Below, piece by piece: positions 1 to 11,236 of a stretch of DNA of 64,000 nucleotides (within the stretch, counting starts at the first letter, position 1; every line of letters begins with the position of its first letter). The DNA comes from Adiantum capillus-veneris (taxonomy: Eukaryota; Streptophyta; Polypodiopsida; Polypodiales; Pteridaceae). A program made the translations under genes and the position numbers. The notes under the pieces were generated by a model. It saw nothing but the letters and a program-made list of their open reading frames with translations. It did no database searches and had not been told where the DNA came from. The DNA is taken from the NCBI GenBank assembly GCA_014529385.2, contig CM043959.1, positions 12,648,809 to 12,712,808 of the forward strand, in the 5' to 3' direction.

Positions 1-1107
1 GATGGATGGTCAGATGACCAGTGCGAGCCCAACGGAAGCATCTCCTAAAAATTAGGGAACTGCTATTTGGGCCATGAAATGTGTTCACGTCATTACCTTC
101 GGTATGACCAGGGGAACATTTAATAACTCTACCGCGAAGTCAACTGGGCAACCAGTCGGAAGATTTTTTAGCGACAACCCTGAAACAGGCAAAAGCTTGT
201 GACTGCGCCAAGTGGCAAATTTTCATGCACTTGCCTCAATCAGAAAATTAGGCGCTGAATTTTAAGCTGGGAAGAGGCCTCATTTGGTTTTTGTCACAGG
301 TTAAGAGCTATGGAGTGCTTTCTTTCCCTCTCATGTACAGTGTGGTGCTAGGAGTGATACCCTGCACGCTACACACTGCTCTCTATCTCCCCTACGTGCA
401 GTTATGTGATGCCCCACAAGAGGGCTCTTCATTTGACTGATGTACCGCTGTGTGGGTTTATGCTTTTGTCTGAGGCAAGGGCCTCCTTGAGCAGGAACAA
501 GGGTAGCTAGCTGCTACTCCAAAGCAGGCACCGGTGAGGGTCATAACCTCACCGTACAGGTGCGAATTCAGCGTTGTGTATGCACTGTAAATTGACTGTT
601 TTTCAGCCATACGGACGCCAGAACCCTTGGGAGTCGTGCCCCACTAGCAGAGGACAGCTTGGGGCTGCAAACAAGGCAAAAACGAGTAAATACAGCGTGC
701 TGAATTTACTGTTTTTGGGCAGGAATCAGAGGGTATACGCCAGTGGAAGTGAGTACGCCAGTGGAAGTGAGTTCTAGCAGGGGAATAGGTTTCGCGCAAG
801 ATTTGGGGTTGTTATGCTGTTGAAATTTGGCCAAATCAGGTAGTATCTAGCGAGATACAGGTAAAGGATTCCCAGGACTCTACTTTGTAATTTACCCTCT
901 CAAAGTATAAAGAAATACCGAAAGGGGTGCCAATTTTGGGGCCTACAGGTTGTCGACGTCTGCTCGGAGCATTTTAGCTTCCGAGCCGTGTGTGTACTTA
1001 AGTGCTAATTCCCGTCGCAGGTTTCCTTTGCACGTTCTCTTTGTGTGTGTCTAGAATAAAGAATTTCGGGTGAAAGCCAAAGCCTACCGCCCCACGAGAC
1101 GGTTTCA
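1..1107 (+). repeat. 5' LTR of element A (left-truncated)
   Basis: Directly repeated at 10135-11236. It ends in ggtttca, matching the ggtttca end of the 3' LTR. It contains a TATA block at 906 and an aataaag signal near 1054. It differs from the 3' LTR at scattered bases and carries a short local duplication (acgccagtggaagtgagt twice near 737-775), so the insertion is not very recent. Confidence 0.9.
906..943 (+). promoter_or_regulatory. Conserved LTR core (TATA box and downstream block), element A 5' LTR
   Basis: It begins tataaagaaatacc and continues gaaaggggtgcca to ggggcc. The same block occurs in the LTRs of families A, B, C, D and G: 11034-11071, 4619-4657(-), 7127-7165(-), 22660-22700, 25813-25853, 27053-27093(-), 29621-29656, 32858-32895(-), 35103-35143(-), and more divergent near 26450(-). 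A TATA box followed by the start of the R region is the likely meaning; this is inferred from position in the LTR. Confidence 0.7.
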
Positions 1108-1208
1108 AGGTTCCATTGCCGGGATATCAATCTTTGTCCTCAAAGAGTGAGCCTTGGTTGTTTTGGTAAAGACATAGAGTACAAGAACGCGGGATTACAC
1201 AATACACT

Positions 1209-3007
1209 ATGGCCGACAAAGGATGGAAGAGGGTTCCTCTTCAAAGGAGAGACAAGAAATCCCTATGGTCTTTGAGATTGGCGAGAGCTCACGGCCACGT
1301 CAGGCTGTACCTCCTGTCGATGTGAATGTCCCTCCAGTAGTACAGGGCTTCATGGCTGGGCAACTTGAGGATGATGCGTTCAGGACTTAGTTAGTTGCCG
1401 CGGTGAATGTCTTTTCGCAATTGGTGCAGAATCCAAGGTTTATGGAGTTCTTGCAAGCGCCACCAATGCAACAGCAAAATAGGCAACCTACACCGCGTAC
1501 AGAGCTTGTTGAGACTCAAGCCCAAGTACTTCATGCGACTCAGCAGGATAGGGAACACTCGCATGTTGCGGAGTCAGGGGCTCCAAAACAGGTTTCTCCC
1601 GTGCTTGAACAGGTGGCTAGAACGCCTATTCCACAGGTAATGCCAGTTCAGCCCGCCACCTTTCAGAGCCCGCTTGCTGTCTTGAATGGACAAGGAACTG
1701 GATACCAGGCTATGCACTCAGTTTTTCCACCACCAACGGTACATCTTGGGTATTTCGGGGGTGGATCAGTGTTCCAAAGTTTGGTTGGTTATGCACCTGG
1801 AAGTCAGCCGTACATGCCAAGAACAGTGTTTGGGGGTATACAAGGCATCATGCCAAACCCCATGTATGGTAGTATCGGCATGCAACACGGTTTTCAGTGC
1901 AACCAAGGCCAGTTTGGGGTGCCACAAGGTCATTTTGGCATGGCTGGTTTTTCTGGACAGCAGCCAGATATCGCACCTCTGACACAAAATGTGAATGGTC
2001 AAGATATGCCGATCATGCCTACTACAGTGTCCATGTTGCAGACCATTCCTTATGACAACTTGGGGATACTGGAGAAGCCGAAAGCTTACAAAGAAGGTGG
2101 TGCAGCTGTAAAGTTCAGTACCTTCAGTGGCTTTGAGGATAAAGCAAAGGCTCTCACTTTCCTCCAACAGTTTGATACAGCTTATGCAGGAGGGAATTTT
2201 ACAGAGGCCTCGAAGGTCGGGAAAGTTGCCGCTTTCTTAAAGGACAATGTGTTTACATGGTGGACGACATTGTTAATGCAAGGACAGGCACCCACAACTT
2301 GGGTTTACTTCAAGCAAATGTTTGCATCTGCTTGGCAGTCAAATGAATTTGAAGCCGACGTCATGACAGATTGGCACCAACTTACTTCAGCTTCATGCAA
2401 GAGCTTACTGGAGTACAATCGGAGGTTTTGTAAAGAGTTACTCTCAGTGACCTCCTACAGATTTGTGCCATTGACAGAGCAGATAGAGAAGTATTGTTGT
2501 GGGTTGCCTAAAGGGCTTCGTGATTACTGTACCAAGAACAAAGTGGCTACCCTCACTCAGCTTATGGAAGTTGCTAACATTGGTCTTGCCTTATTGAAAG
2601 GAGAGGACAGTGGGTTTCCAAGCAACGAGAAAGGAGGGCAGCAGAAGAAAAATTCAGCAAAGAAGCCCTTCGCAAAAACGACTCCTGAAGCGTCACAGGG
2701 ATCAGAAAAGGCCACCAAAGACAAGGATTCAGCCGGGACTTCTGGAGCGCAGGCAAAGAAACAGAAAAGGAAGCCTTTTGTGCGCAAGTCGCTCGAGGAA
2801 AAGAAGGTCCTAATGGCTGAAAATAAATGCTTTATATGCGAGCAGCCTGGTCACTTTGCTACCAATTGTCCACAAAGGAAAAGACTAGCTGACTCAGATG
2901 ATAAAGAAGACCAGAAAGGCAAGAAGCCTAAACCCACAGCAGGTTTGGTGCCAGATATGGTGGGTGATAGGCCCAGCACAGATGCCAGTGAGTTATGCAG
3001 GGCATGA
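1209..3007 (+). pseudogene. Element A gag (broken): capsid-like domain and CCHC zinc knuckle
   Basis: Gag packages element RNA into virus-like particles. The likely start is the ATG at 1209 (begins MADKGW), but the frame shifts by about 1235 and an in-frame TAG lies at 1388-1390. The long open part runs from 1403. A Q/P/G-rich N-terminal third precedes a retrotransposon-gag domain (near 2090-2560, with the FTWWTTLL and GLPKGLRDYC landmarks), a K/E/S-rich linker, and a CCHC knuckle at 2828-2869 (CFICEQPGHFATNC, C-x2-C-x4-H-x4-C). The frame closes at 3007, where the protease follows in another frame. Confidence 0.85.
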
Positions 3008-4477
3008 AGTTAGGGATCAGACGGCACTCATCTTCTTTGATCCAGATGCCAAAGCCAAATTTATCTCACCAAAGTTAGCTATGAAGCTGGGCATCAAAGC
3101 TGAAGAGGGTACACAGCACAGGCAGGGTTGGCATGTCCTGGCTACTCAGAGTGTGTTACTCCCATTATTGGAAAGCTGCGTCTGCATATTCAGTCGTATG
3201 TGGACACAGAAGAGTTCTATATCATGCCATTGGAAGGGTGCGACACGCTACTTGGGATTCCTGGATGTTCAGAGTACATGGCGTGCTGGATGTCTTCGAC
3301 AAGACAATCACCCTTCAGCATAGGGGCAAAACTCATGTCTTGGATGTAAAGCTAAAAGGAGAGTCAGTCCCTATTGTATCTGCTTCTGCTATCACTTCTG
3401 TAATGAAGAATCATCTTTCTGTGTACTTGATTTTTGCACGTAATGTCTCAGATCATGATCAGTCAAATTTATTGGTGTTAGATAAAGAAAGGTCAGCATT
3501 TTTGCAAAAGTCTAGTGACTATTTTTCTGATTCATTACCGTCGCAATTGCCGCCAGAGAGACCTGAGGACCATCGGATAGATTTGGTGCCAGGGTGTAGC
3601 CCACCAAATAGACCTCCCTAAAGGGTTAGCACGGCGCAGCAGAAAGAGATTATGGGCCAGGTTGAGGAGTTATTAGAGAAGGGGCTGATTCAGCCTAGTT
3701 AATCACCCTTTTGCTCCCCAGTGCTCCTAGTGCAGAAGAAGGATGGCTCATGGCGCATGTGTATTCATTACCGTGCGTTGAATAAGAATACCATCAAGAA
3801 TAGGTTTCCTATTCCTCGAATTGATGATATTCTCGATCGTTTAGAGGGTGCTTCAATTTTCAGCAGGAGAGACCTTTAGAGTGGGTACCATCACATTCGT
3901 ATAAGGCCAAAGGATGTGCACAAGACTGCTTTTAGAACGACATTTGGTCTTTATGAGTTTCTAGTGATGCTGTTTGGTCTAACAAATGCTCCTGCCACGT
4001 TCAACAGAATGATGGACCGGAGTTTCCACTCGCATTAGCAGTTTGTTGGGACATTCTTCGATGACATGATGGCGTCATTTAACCATTGTGTTCGAAGAGC
4101 TACGCAGTCACACACGCTACTTGTCAATCCTAAGAAAAGTGAATTCTTCCTGGAAGAGATCCACTTTCTTGGCCACATAGTCTCAAAGGATGGTGTCAGA
4201 ATGGATCCCGCAAAGGTCGAAGCTATTAAGAGATGGCTAGACTTGAAGACTGTGCACGATGTCAGAAGCTTCTTGAGATTGTGTTCCTACTATAAAAGGT
4301 TTATCAAGAATTTTGCAGAGATAGCATCGCCTCTTTACACTTTGCAAAAGAAAGAGGTCACTTTCAACTGGACCCAAAAAGAGATTTCAGCTTTTAGTCT
4401 CTTAAAGAAAAAGTTGACTTCAGATCCAATAATTGTTTTGCCAGATCTCAGGAAGTCATTTGTGGTCCAGTGTGACG
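3008..4477 (+). pseudogene. Element A protease, reverse transcriptase and RNase H start (broken)
   Basis: The protease-like part (about 3010-3330) has FFDPDAKAKFIS where families of this type have a D-S/P-G core, so the catalytic motif is damaged. RT follows in a shifted frame. It is recognisable by [26 protein letters not shown] and [11 protein letters not shown], with the catalytic patch read as TFFDDMMA near 4049. Stops are seen at 3619-3621, near 3700 and near 3878. The thumb/connection (4110-4400; LGHIVSKDG, DVRSFLRLCSYY) leads into RNase H, which is cut at 4482 by element C and resumes at 7836. Confidence 0.85.
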
Positions 4478-4482
4478 CGTGT

Positions 4483-5290
4483 TGTCACAAGGCGGGCACC
4501 ACGTGCCAATAGAAAAGAACAGACTGAACAACTTTAAGCACTTCAAATAACAACTGAACTGAAATGGAGAGAGACGACACGCGACACGGAGTGGCGGAAT
4601 TCCACCCCAAAGAGTATTGGCCCCAAACCTTGGCGCCCCTTTCGGTATTTCTTTATATTGCATCAACACAGTACAAGCCGGTACTCCAGACTCTGCACCT
4701 TCGTACTGAAGCATGCCAGAGAATGAGCCCTAGCCTCATATTTAAAGGCCCTTGGCCTGAAAAGCAGTTTTAGTAAAAAGCCTTTAAAACTCAAAAGCTT
4801 CTAGTTCAAAAGCAAAGCCAAAAAGCTGCCAACGTAAATCATGAAAATCCGTACAGCCTGCCACATCGCAAAACGCAGAAATCTGTCCTTAGGGTTAGGG
4901 TTAGGGTTTCTGCAGTTTTAGGGTTTCTGGCAGCAGAATTAGGGTTTGCAGGTTTTAGGGTTAGGGTTTCCAGAATTAGGGTTCAGCAGTTAGGGTTTCT
5001 GGCAGAAATTAGGGTTTGCAGGTTTTAGGGTTAGGGTTTCCAGAATTAGGGTTTCAGCAGTTAGGGTTTCTGGCAGAAATTAGGGTTTGCAGGTTTTAGG
5101 GTTAGGGTTTCCAGAATTAGGGTTTCAGCAGTTAGGGTTTTTGGCAGAAATTAGGGTTAGGGTTTCTGCTCTCCATCAACCACGTCATCACTCTGTGACA
5201 CTTCTTCTGTTGCTTGTTCCTTTTAGGGTTTAGGCCCCTCGGCCGGTAGCTCCGTTCTTCAGTAGGTCGACACGTCAGCAGTTTGTTACA
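4483..5290 (-). repeat. 3' LTR of element C
   Basis: 808 bp, terminal TG...CA. Over the compared first part it is nearly identical to the other C LTR, and the length difference lies mainly in the telobox array. It carries the conserved LTR core at 4619-4657. Confidence 0.92.
4889..5167 (-). repeat. Telobox array in U3 of C LTR
   Basis: About 21 ttaggg units lie in 280 bp, partly as ttagggttaggg pairs, arranged in a ~70-bp higher-order repeat separated by ctggcag / ttgcagg spacers. On the element's sense strand these read as aaaccctaa (telobox) motifs upstream of the TATA box. It is not a simple telomere tract because spacers interrupt it regularly. Confidence 0.9.
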
Positions 5291-5421
5291 TCTCCCCTTC
5301 TTGAAAGAGAATAATCGTCCGCGATTACAGCATATCTGCAAAACAACTCAAGTTAGTTCAAAAATTTCCGAGGGTCATTCCGAGGGACATTCCGAGGGAC
5401 AATCAATTTGCTCTTTTTATT

Positions 5422-5515
5422 AAGGAGTTAGCTTCTCCTTTCTGCTCTTTTGATCAAGGAGTTAGCTGCTCCTATCGGCTGTTTTGATCAAGGAGTTAGC
5501 TTCTCCTTTCGTCCA
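5422..5515. repeat. Three tandem 34-bp repeats in element C interior
   Basis: Units begin at 5422, 5456 and 5490, each starting aaggagttagct, with few mismatches. They are non-coding and lie near the polypurine end of the element. Confidence 0.85.
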
Positions 5516-5719
5516 GATCGGAACTCTTGATATTCCGGCGTAGTAAAATTAGCCATCACACCCAGACCGTACTGATCTTCCTCGAGTGTCTTGATGCACT
5601 AAAATTACATACCCAGGCAATCTCATCCAATTAGGAATATTCAGTGGTTGGCACATCACAATGCAACACAAATGCTCACATATGCATGTTATAGGACATA
5701 GAAACATAAAGCCGTCGAT

Positions 5720-6020
5720 GAACACTCCTCCTGCATAACCTAACAAGGTCCGGGCCGGGAGATATTCAACGACTCCCTCATCACTCCTCCCGCATAACCT
5801 AGAAAGGTCCGGGCCGGGAGATATAGAGGCCTTTTACAACCAAACGCCCCCCAGACCGCAGCCTGCGTCGTTTGGAGGTGCTGAGAGTAACCACTGCTCA
5901 GACTTCTTAATACTCCTCCCGCATAACCATCCAGGTCCGGGCCGGGAGTCACACCAACAATTATTTTACAAGCATACAACCAAACGCTCCCCAGGCATCG
6001 GCCTGCGTCGTTCCGAGGTT
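5720..6020. repeat. GC-rich repeats with hairpin potential in element C interior
   Basis: The motif actcctcccgcataacc...ggtccgggccgggag occurs near 5724, 5783 and 5911, and a second motif (ccaaacgc..ccag..cctgcgtcgtt) occurs twice. The ctcccg and cgggag ends of a unit are complementary and could pair. The function is unknown. Confidence 0.7.
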
Positions 6021-6763
6021 CAAACAATACCAAAACAGTATTGCTCACTTCTCCACCCGGGAGTAAAATCACCAATCATTGAAACCAGTATCAAACCAGA
6101 GTCAAACAATTCAAATCGGCACCAAAACAGGTTCAAAACAGATATCATCCATTTCAAACAAATTCCAAACAGGATCACCAAACAAGATCAAACAGAACTT
6201 AAACTTAAAAAGCAATCTCGACATCAATCGAGCTCGAAAAGTCGACTGACTTTCCATCTTGAAACCTGCACCAAAAATTAGGGTTAGGTTCCTTCCATGA
6301 GGTCGTAGCCAAGCACAACATGGTCCATCAGCTCTTGGACATACAGTGTTTCTTTGGCGGCGATGGTAGTCCCAAGAGATAGCAATCACACTGAACCTCC
6401 AAGGTCATCTGCTCGTGAAGAGACATCTACTGAGAGATGTCGAGAAATTTCAATTTATAATCTGCTAGGGTTTCCATGGCAAGCATTTCAAGATACCCCA
6501 CTTTGCCAGAAGTTGCACTCCGAAGGAAGATGTCAGAAACCATACAACTTTGGGCAAAAATTTTCTTGAAAGCTTACCAAGTACTTGGAGTATGCTGCTT
6601 GGTAGCTGTAGAAATCAACATCTGCATAGCACTGCTTCTGAGAAAAACAGTGACTTGAAACAAATCTGGATCCTTCTCTTGCAAGTGATCTTAATTGGCT
6701 TATGCCCTGTAAGACACTGCCATGAAGACGGGAGCGCGCCCGATGCGCGATGAAGTAATGGTG

Positions 6764-6940
6764 GGAGTGGCTAATAAGTTCGGGTTGGAGGAGTGGCTAA
6801 TAAGTCCGGGTTGGAGGAGTGGCTAATAAGTCCGGGTTGGAGGGCGCAGATATCCTCGAATAAAGCTCTGTCTGCTCTTTAATAAGTCCGGGTTGGAGGG
6901 CGAAGATATCCTCGAATAAAGCTCTGTCTGCTCTTTTGTA
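6764..6940. repeat. Tandem repeats in element C leader
   Basis: Short units with gtggctaataagt(c/t)cgggttggag occur in series, then a longer unit ending ctctgtctgctcttt occurs twice. They lie just downstream of the primer site on the minus strand, where gypsy leaders usually hold packaging signals. Confidence 0.75.
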
Positions 6941-6971
6941 GGACCGGTATGCTTTCAGAAAAGCACACGCC

Positions 6972-6988
6972 TGATGCTCTGATACCAC
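6972..6988 (-). other. Primer binding site of element C
   Basis: On the minus strand, directly after the LTR end ...cttgtgaca, the sequence reads g-TGGTATCAGAGCATC. This is the usual initiator-tRNA-Met primer site of plant gypsy elements. Confidence 0.85.
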
Positions 6989-7835
6989 TGTCACAAGGCG
7001 GGCACCACGTGCCAATAGAAAAGAACAGACTGAACAACCTTAAGCACTTCAAATAACAACTGAACTGAAATGGAGAGAGAGACGACATGCGACACGGAGT
7101 GGCGGAATTCCACCCCAAAGAGTATTGGCCCCAAACCTTGGCGCCCCTTTCGGTATTTCTTTATATTGCATCAACACAGTACAAGCCGGTACTCCAGACT
7201 CTGCACCTTCGTACTGAAGCATGCCAGAGAATGAGCCCTAGCCTCATATTTAAAGGACCTTCGCCTGAAAAGCAGTTATAGTAAAAAGCCTTTAAAACTC
7301 AAAAGCTTCTCGTTCAAAAGCAAAGCCAAAAAGCTGCCAGCGTAAATCATGGAAATCCGTACAGCCTGCCATGTCGCAAAACGCAGAAATCTGTCCTTAG
7401 GGTTAGGGTTAGGGTTTCTGCAGTTTTAGGGTTTTTGGCAGCAGAATTAGGGTTTGCAGGTTTTAGGGTTAGGGTTTCCAGAATTAGGGTTCAGCAGTTA
7501 GGGTTTCTGGCAGAAATTAGGGTTTGCAGGTTTTAGGGTTAGGGTTTCCAGAAATAGGGTTTCAGCAGTTAGGGTTTCTGGCAGAAATTAGGGTTTGCAG
7601 GTTTTAGGGTTAGGGTTTTCAAAATTAGGGTTTGCAGGTTTTAGGGTTAGGGTTTCCAGAATTAGGGTTTCAGCAGTTAGGGTTTTTGGCAGAAATTAGG
7701 GTTAGGGTTTCTGCTCTCGATCAACCACGTCATCACTCTGTGACACTTCTTCTGTTGCTTGTTCCTTTTAGGGTTTAGGCCCCTTGGCCAGTAGCTCCGT
7801 TCTTCAGTAGGTCGACACGTCAGCAGTTTGTTACA
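6989..7835 (-). repeat. 5' LTR of element C
   Basis: 847 bp. It matches 4483-5290 closely but has an extra part-unit in its telobox array (7397-7710, about 24 ttaggg units) and the conserved LTR core at 7127-7165. Confidence 0.92.
7397..7710 (-). repeat. Telobox array in U3 of the second C LTR
   Basis: Same organisation as 4889-5167 with one additional repeat segment, so the array changes length between the two LTRs of one insertion. Confidence 0.9.
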
Positions 7836-9060
7836 CGTGTGGCAGTAGCATCGGAGCAGTGCTAATGCAAGATGGACGGGTAGTAGCTTATGAAAGCCGA
7901 ATTTTGCAAGGGCCAGATAAGACTATGTAAGCCTATGAGAAAGAGCTCTTGGCCGTGATTCATGCGCTTTCTAGCTGGAAGCACTACCTCTTAGGTGCTG
8001 ATTTTGTTGTCCAGACACACCATCAGACCTTGCGGTACTTCTTGACACAGTCAAAGTTATTCGAAAAACATATGCGATGGGCAAACATTCTTTCTATGTT
8101 CCACTTCCAGATTATGCATGTGGAAGGCAAGAAGAATGTTGTGGCTGATGCGTTATCAAGGAAGCCACAAATTTCAGCTGTGTCAATCCCTTATCATCAT
8201 GAATTAGATGACATGAAGGAACAGTATGCTACTGATGAAGATTTTGCAAGGATCTTTGAACAATTGCAAGAGGGGCAACATCATGAGCACTACCTCCTCA
8301 GAGATGGTTTTATGATGATGCATGGCAGACTTTGTGTCACTAGGCCATTGCGACATAAGGTCATGGAAGAGAGTCATGTCCCATCGTATGCAGGGCATCG
8401 TGGTATTGATGCGACAGTTAAGGCGGTAGAGACATTCTTCTATTGGCCTACCTTGAGGAGAGATGTGGATGCCTTCGTGCAAGCATGCATAATTTGCCAA
8501 AAGGTCAAGTTTGACAGGCAAAAGGCACCAGGGTTGTTACAACCACTGCCGATTCCGGATAAGCCATAGGAAAGCATTGCTATGGACTTTATCTTTGATC
8601 TTCCAAGAACACCAACAGGGAATGATGGTATATGGACCATTATGTGCATATCCAGCAAGCAGGCCCATTTTATCCCTGTCAGGAGGAAGATAAAATCTGA
8701 TCAGATGGCACGCTTGTTCATGTACAATGTGTTTAAGTACCATGGTATGCCACAATCGATTGTCAGTGATCGTGATCCTCGCATGACCAGTTTGTTCTGG
8801 AGAGGATTGTTTGAGAACATGGGCACTACGCTCAAGTTCTCGTCTTCGTTTCATCCACAAACTGATGGACAGTCAGAAGAGGCTAATTCTAATGTCTTAG
8901 ATCTATTGAAATGCTATGTGTCAGATAATAAAGGCAAGTGGGAACAATATTTGCCTATGCTTGAGTATGCGTATGATAATACGGTGCATTCGTCAACTGG
9001 CAAAGCACCTTTTGAGGCGGCAAAAAGGTTCCTCCCATTTTGCATACAAAGGACAAGATC
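7836..9060 (+). pseudogene. Element A RNase H end and integrase (broken)
   Basis: The frame interrupted at 4482 resumes here (CGSSIGAVLMQDGRVVAYES), with an in-frame stop before 7949. RNase H ends with NVVADALSRKPQ. The integrase H2C2 zinc-binding part follows (HRGIDATVKAVETFFYWP, then CIICQK). The catalytic core carries D (MDFIFDLP), D (VSDRDPRM) and E (DGQSEEAN), so its DDE residues look intact. A stop at about 8570 separates the zinc and core parts, and a frameshift near 9030 moves the C-terminus into another frame. Confidence 0.87.
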
Positions 9061-9717
9061 TTTGAGGCAGATCGATATGTTGAGAACATGGATGAAATGT
9101 ATAAGAAAATTAAAGTTGCCTTGGAGAACACTCAGGCAAAGCAGAAAAAGGTTGTTGATCGTCACCGTCGTAAATTGCTATTATCACCTGGTGATTGGGT
9201 ACCGTTAAGGTTCGAAAAGGCAAGGTTAAAGAAGATGAAGGGCAAGGAATGGATGTTTCCTAAGCTCACCATGCGTTACTATGGGCCTTTTCAAGTGCTT
9301 GACAAGATCAGCGATGTGGCTTACAGGCTGAAATTGCCTGATGCGTGGAAGATTCATAATACGTTTCACGTGAGTCTTCTAAGGCCCTTCGTGGGTGATG
9401 TGCCAGAAGATATGCCAAATGAGGATCAGCCAAAAGTTGAGGAACTTGATGAGATCCTAGTACCTGAGCAAGGTTTGGCACATAAGGACCGAAAAATTAA
9501 AGGACAAGTTGCAAGACGTTATTTGGTGAAGTTCAGAAACTATCCGCCTATGGATGCAAAGTGGATGGAAGAGCATGAACTGTCAGAGTCACCAAATGTA
9601 TTGCAGCTTTACCTTGAAGCCTTTGGGTTACAACCTACTTATGCCCCTACCCAACGTGTGCAAAGGAGGGGTAATGATAGAGCTAGCACATCAAATGTAC
9701 ATATGAATTCAGTGTAA
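9040..9717 (+). pseudogene. Element A integrase C-terminus and chromodomain
   Basis: This is an open segment of 225 codons at the 3' end of pol. It contains the integrase C-terminal fold ([15 protein letters not shown], then [15 protein letters not shown] and [14 protein letters not shown]) and then a chromodomain-like end ([20 protein letters not shown]). Chromodomains of this class are thought to guide integration to particular chromatin. It is frameshifted relative to the upstream integrase, so it is annotated as part of a broken gene. Confidence 0.85.
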
Positions 9718-9790
9718 TAGATGAAAATGACAAAAGTATGAAGGTCTCATTAAGTCATTTGTATCTATGTGTTATGACAGTTGTTAACTA

Positions 9791-11236
9791 TGTCACGAGG
9801 ACGTGGCAATCCCTAACCTTAGTTGTTGGTTTCTTTCCAATGATTTTTGTTTTATTTTTGAGACCCTCTTTTTGAAGTTGCAAATGGTCAGACATTGTAT
9901 GGCCAATGTGAACGGTAGTTTCACCCGCAGACGGGAAGTGGTGGGCACTGGAATTCATATAGTAAGAGGATGTCTAGGCTAAGAGCAAGATCATGTAGGT
10001 CCCCCCTTCGAACTTAGCAAGTTGGTGGATACTAGGAAGTAAACTCAATAAAGGCATAAAGTCAAGGTCAGACTACCAACAGAAAGTATCCGACACTTGG
10101 GCCACATTGCACTTTTGGATGCGGTCCCAATGAGGATGGATGGTCAGATGACCAGTGCGAGCCCAACGGAAGCATCTCCTAAAAATTAGGGAACTGCTAT
10201 TTTGGGCCATGAAATGTGTTCACGTCATTACCTTCGGTATGACCAGGGGAACATTTAATAACTCTGCCGCGAAGTCAACTGGGCAACCAGTCGGAAGATT
10301 TTTTAGCGACAACCATGAAACAGGCAAAAGCTTGTAACTGCGCCAAGTGGCAAATTTTCATGCACTTGCCTCAATCAGAAAATTAGGCGCTGAATTTTAA
10401 GCTGGGAAGAGGCCTCATTTGGTTTTTGTCACAGGTTAAGAGCTATGGAGTGCTTTCTTTCCCTCTCATGTACAGTGTGGTGCTAGGAGTGATGCCCTGC
10501 ACGCTACACACTGCTCTCTATCTCCCCTACGTGCAGTTATGTGATGCCCCACAAGAGGGCTCTTCATTTGACTGATGTACAGCTGTGTGGGTTTATGCTT
10601 TTGTCTGAGGCAAGAGCCTCCTTGAGCAGGAACAAGGGTAGCTAGCTGCTACTCCAAAGCAGGCACCGGTGAGGGTCATAACCTCACCGTACAGGTGCGA
10701 ATTCAGCGCTGTGTATGCGCTGTAAATTGACTGTTTTTCAGTCATACAGACGCTGGAACCCTTGGGAATCGTGCCCCACTCGCAGAGGACAGCTAGGGGA
10801 CTGTTTGGGGCTAAAAACAATGCAAAAACCAGTAAATACAATGGGCTGAATCTACTGTTTTTGGGTAGGAATCGGAGGGTATACGCCAATGGAAGTGAGT
10901 TCTAGCAGGGGAATTGGTTTCGCGTAAGTTTTGGGGTTGTTATGCTGCCAAAAGTTGGCCAAATCAAATAGTATCTAGCGGCATACAGGTAAAGGATTCC
11001 CAGGACTCTACTTTGTAATTTACCCTCTCAAAGTATAAAGAAATACCGAAAGGGGCGCCAAGTTTGGGGCCTACAGGTTTTCGGCGTCTGCTCGGAGCAT
11101 TTTAGCTTCCAAGCCGTGTGTGTACTTAAGTGTTAATTCCCATCGTAGGTTTCTTTGCACGTTCTCTCTGTGTGTGTCTAGAGTAAAGAATTTCGGGTGT
11201 TAAAGCCAAAGCCTACCGTCCCACGGGCCGGTTTCA
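9791..11236 (+). repeat. 3' LTR of element A
   Basis: 1446 bp from tgtcacgagg to ggtttca. The start is set by comparison with the solo A LTR at 32701-34354, whose sequence is shared from exactly this base. The preceding bases are not clearly polypurine, so the exact start is slightly uncertain. Confidence 0.85.

Larger units (their letters stand above)
4483..7835 (-). mobile_element. Non-autonomous LTR retrotransposon 'element C' nested in element A
   Basis: Two direct LTRs (4483-5290 and 6989-7835) flank a 1.7-kb interior without any recognisable gag or pol. The target-site duplication is exact: cgtgt at 4478-4482 and 7836-7840, splitting the RNase H frame of element A. Orientation is minus: on that strand each LTR starts tgtaacaaactgctgacg and ends in cttgtgaca, an iMet-type primer site (TGGTATCAGAGCATC) follows the 6989 LTR, and a polypurine tract (aagaaggggaga) abuts the 5290 LTR. 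The size and lack of genes suggest mobilisation by a related gypsy element; the leader block shared with families B and D supports that, but the helper is an inference. Confidence 0.92.
1..11236 (+). mobile_element. Ty3/gypsy chromovirus 'element A', degenerate, 5' end outside window
   Basis: This LTR retrotransposon reads LTR - gag - protease - RT - RNase H - integrase - chromodomain - LTR. Base 1 corresponds to base 10135 in the 3' LTR, so about 344 bp of the 5' LTR lie left of the window. The coding region carries several stops and frameshifts and is split at 4482 by element C, so the copy is dead. Beyond the 3' LTR the sequence becomes a LINE reverse transcriptase, so A probably inserted into that LINE, whose other half would lie left of the window. 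Family and order of domains are read directly; autonomy in the past is inferred. Confidence 0.9.

Noticed and set aside
1766-2167. Antisense open frames across gag and pol of elements A, D, H and copia
   Set aside because: They follow codon structure of the sense frame and show no domain motif.
4889-5167. Possible chromosome end or interstitial telomere from the ttaggg-rich tract
   Set aside because: The units are regularly interrupted by spacers, occur in both LTRs of one element at the same place, and are flanked by element sequence; it is part of the LTR.
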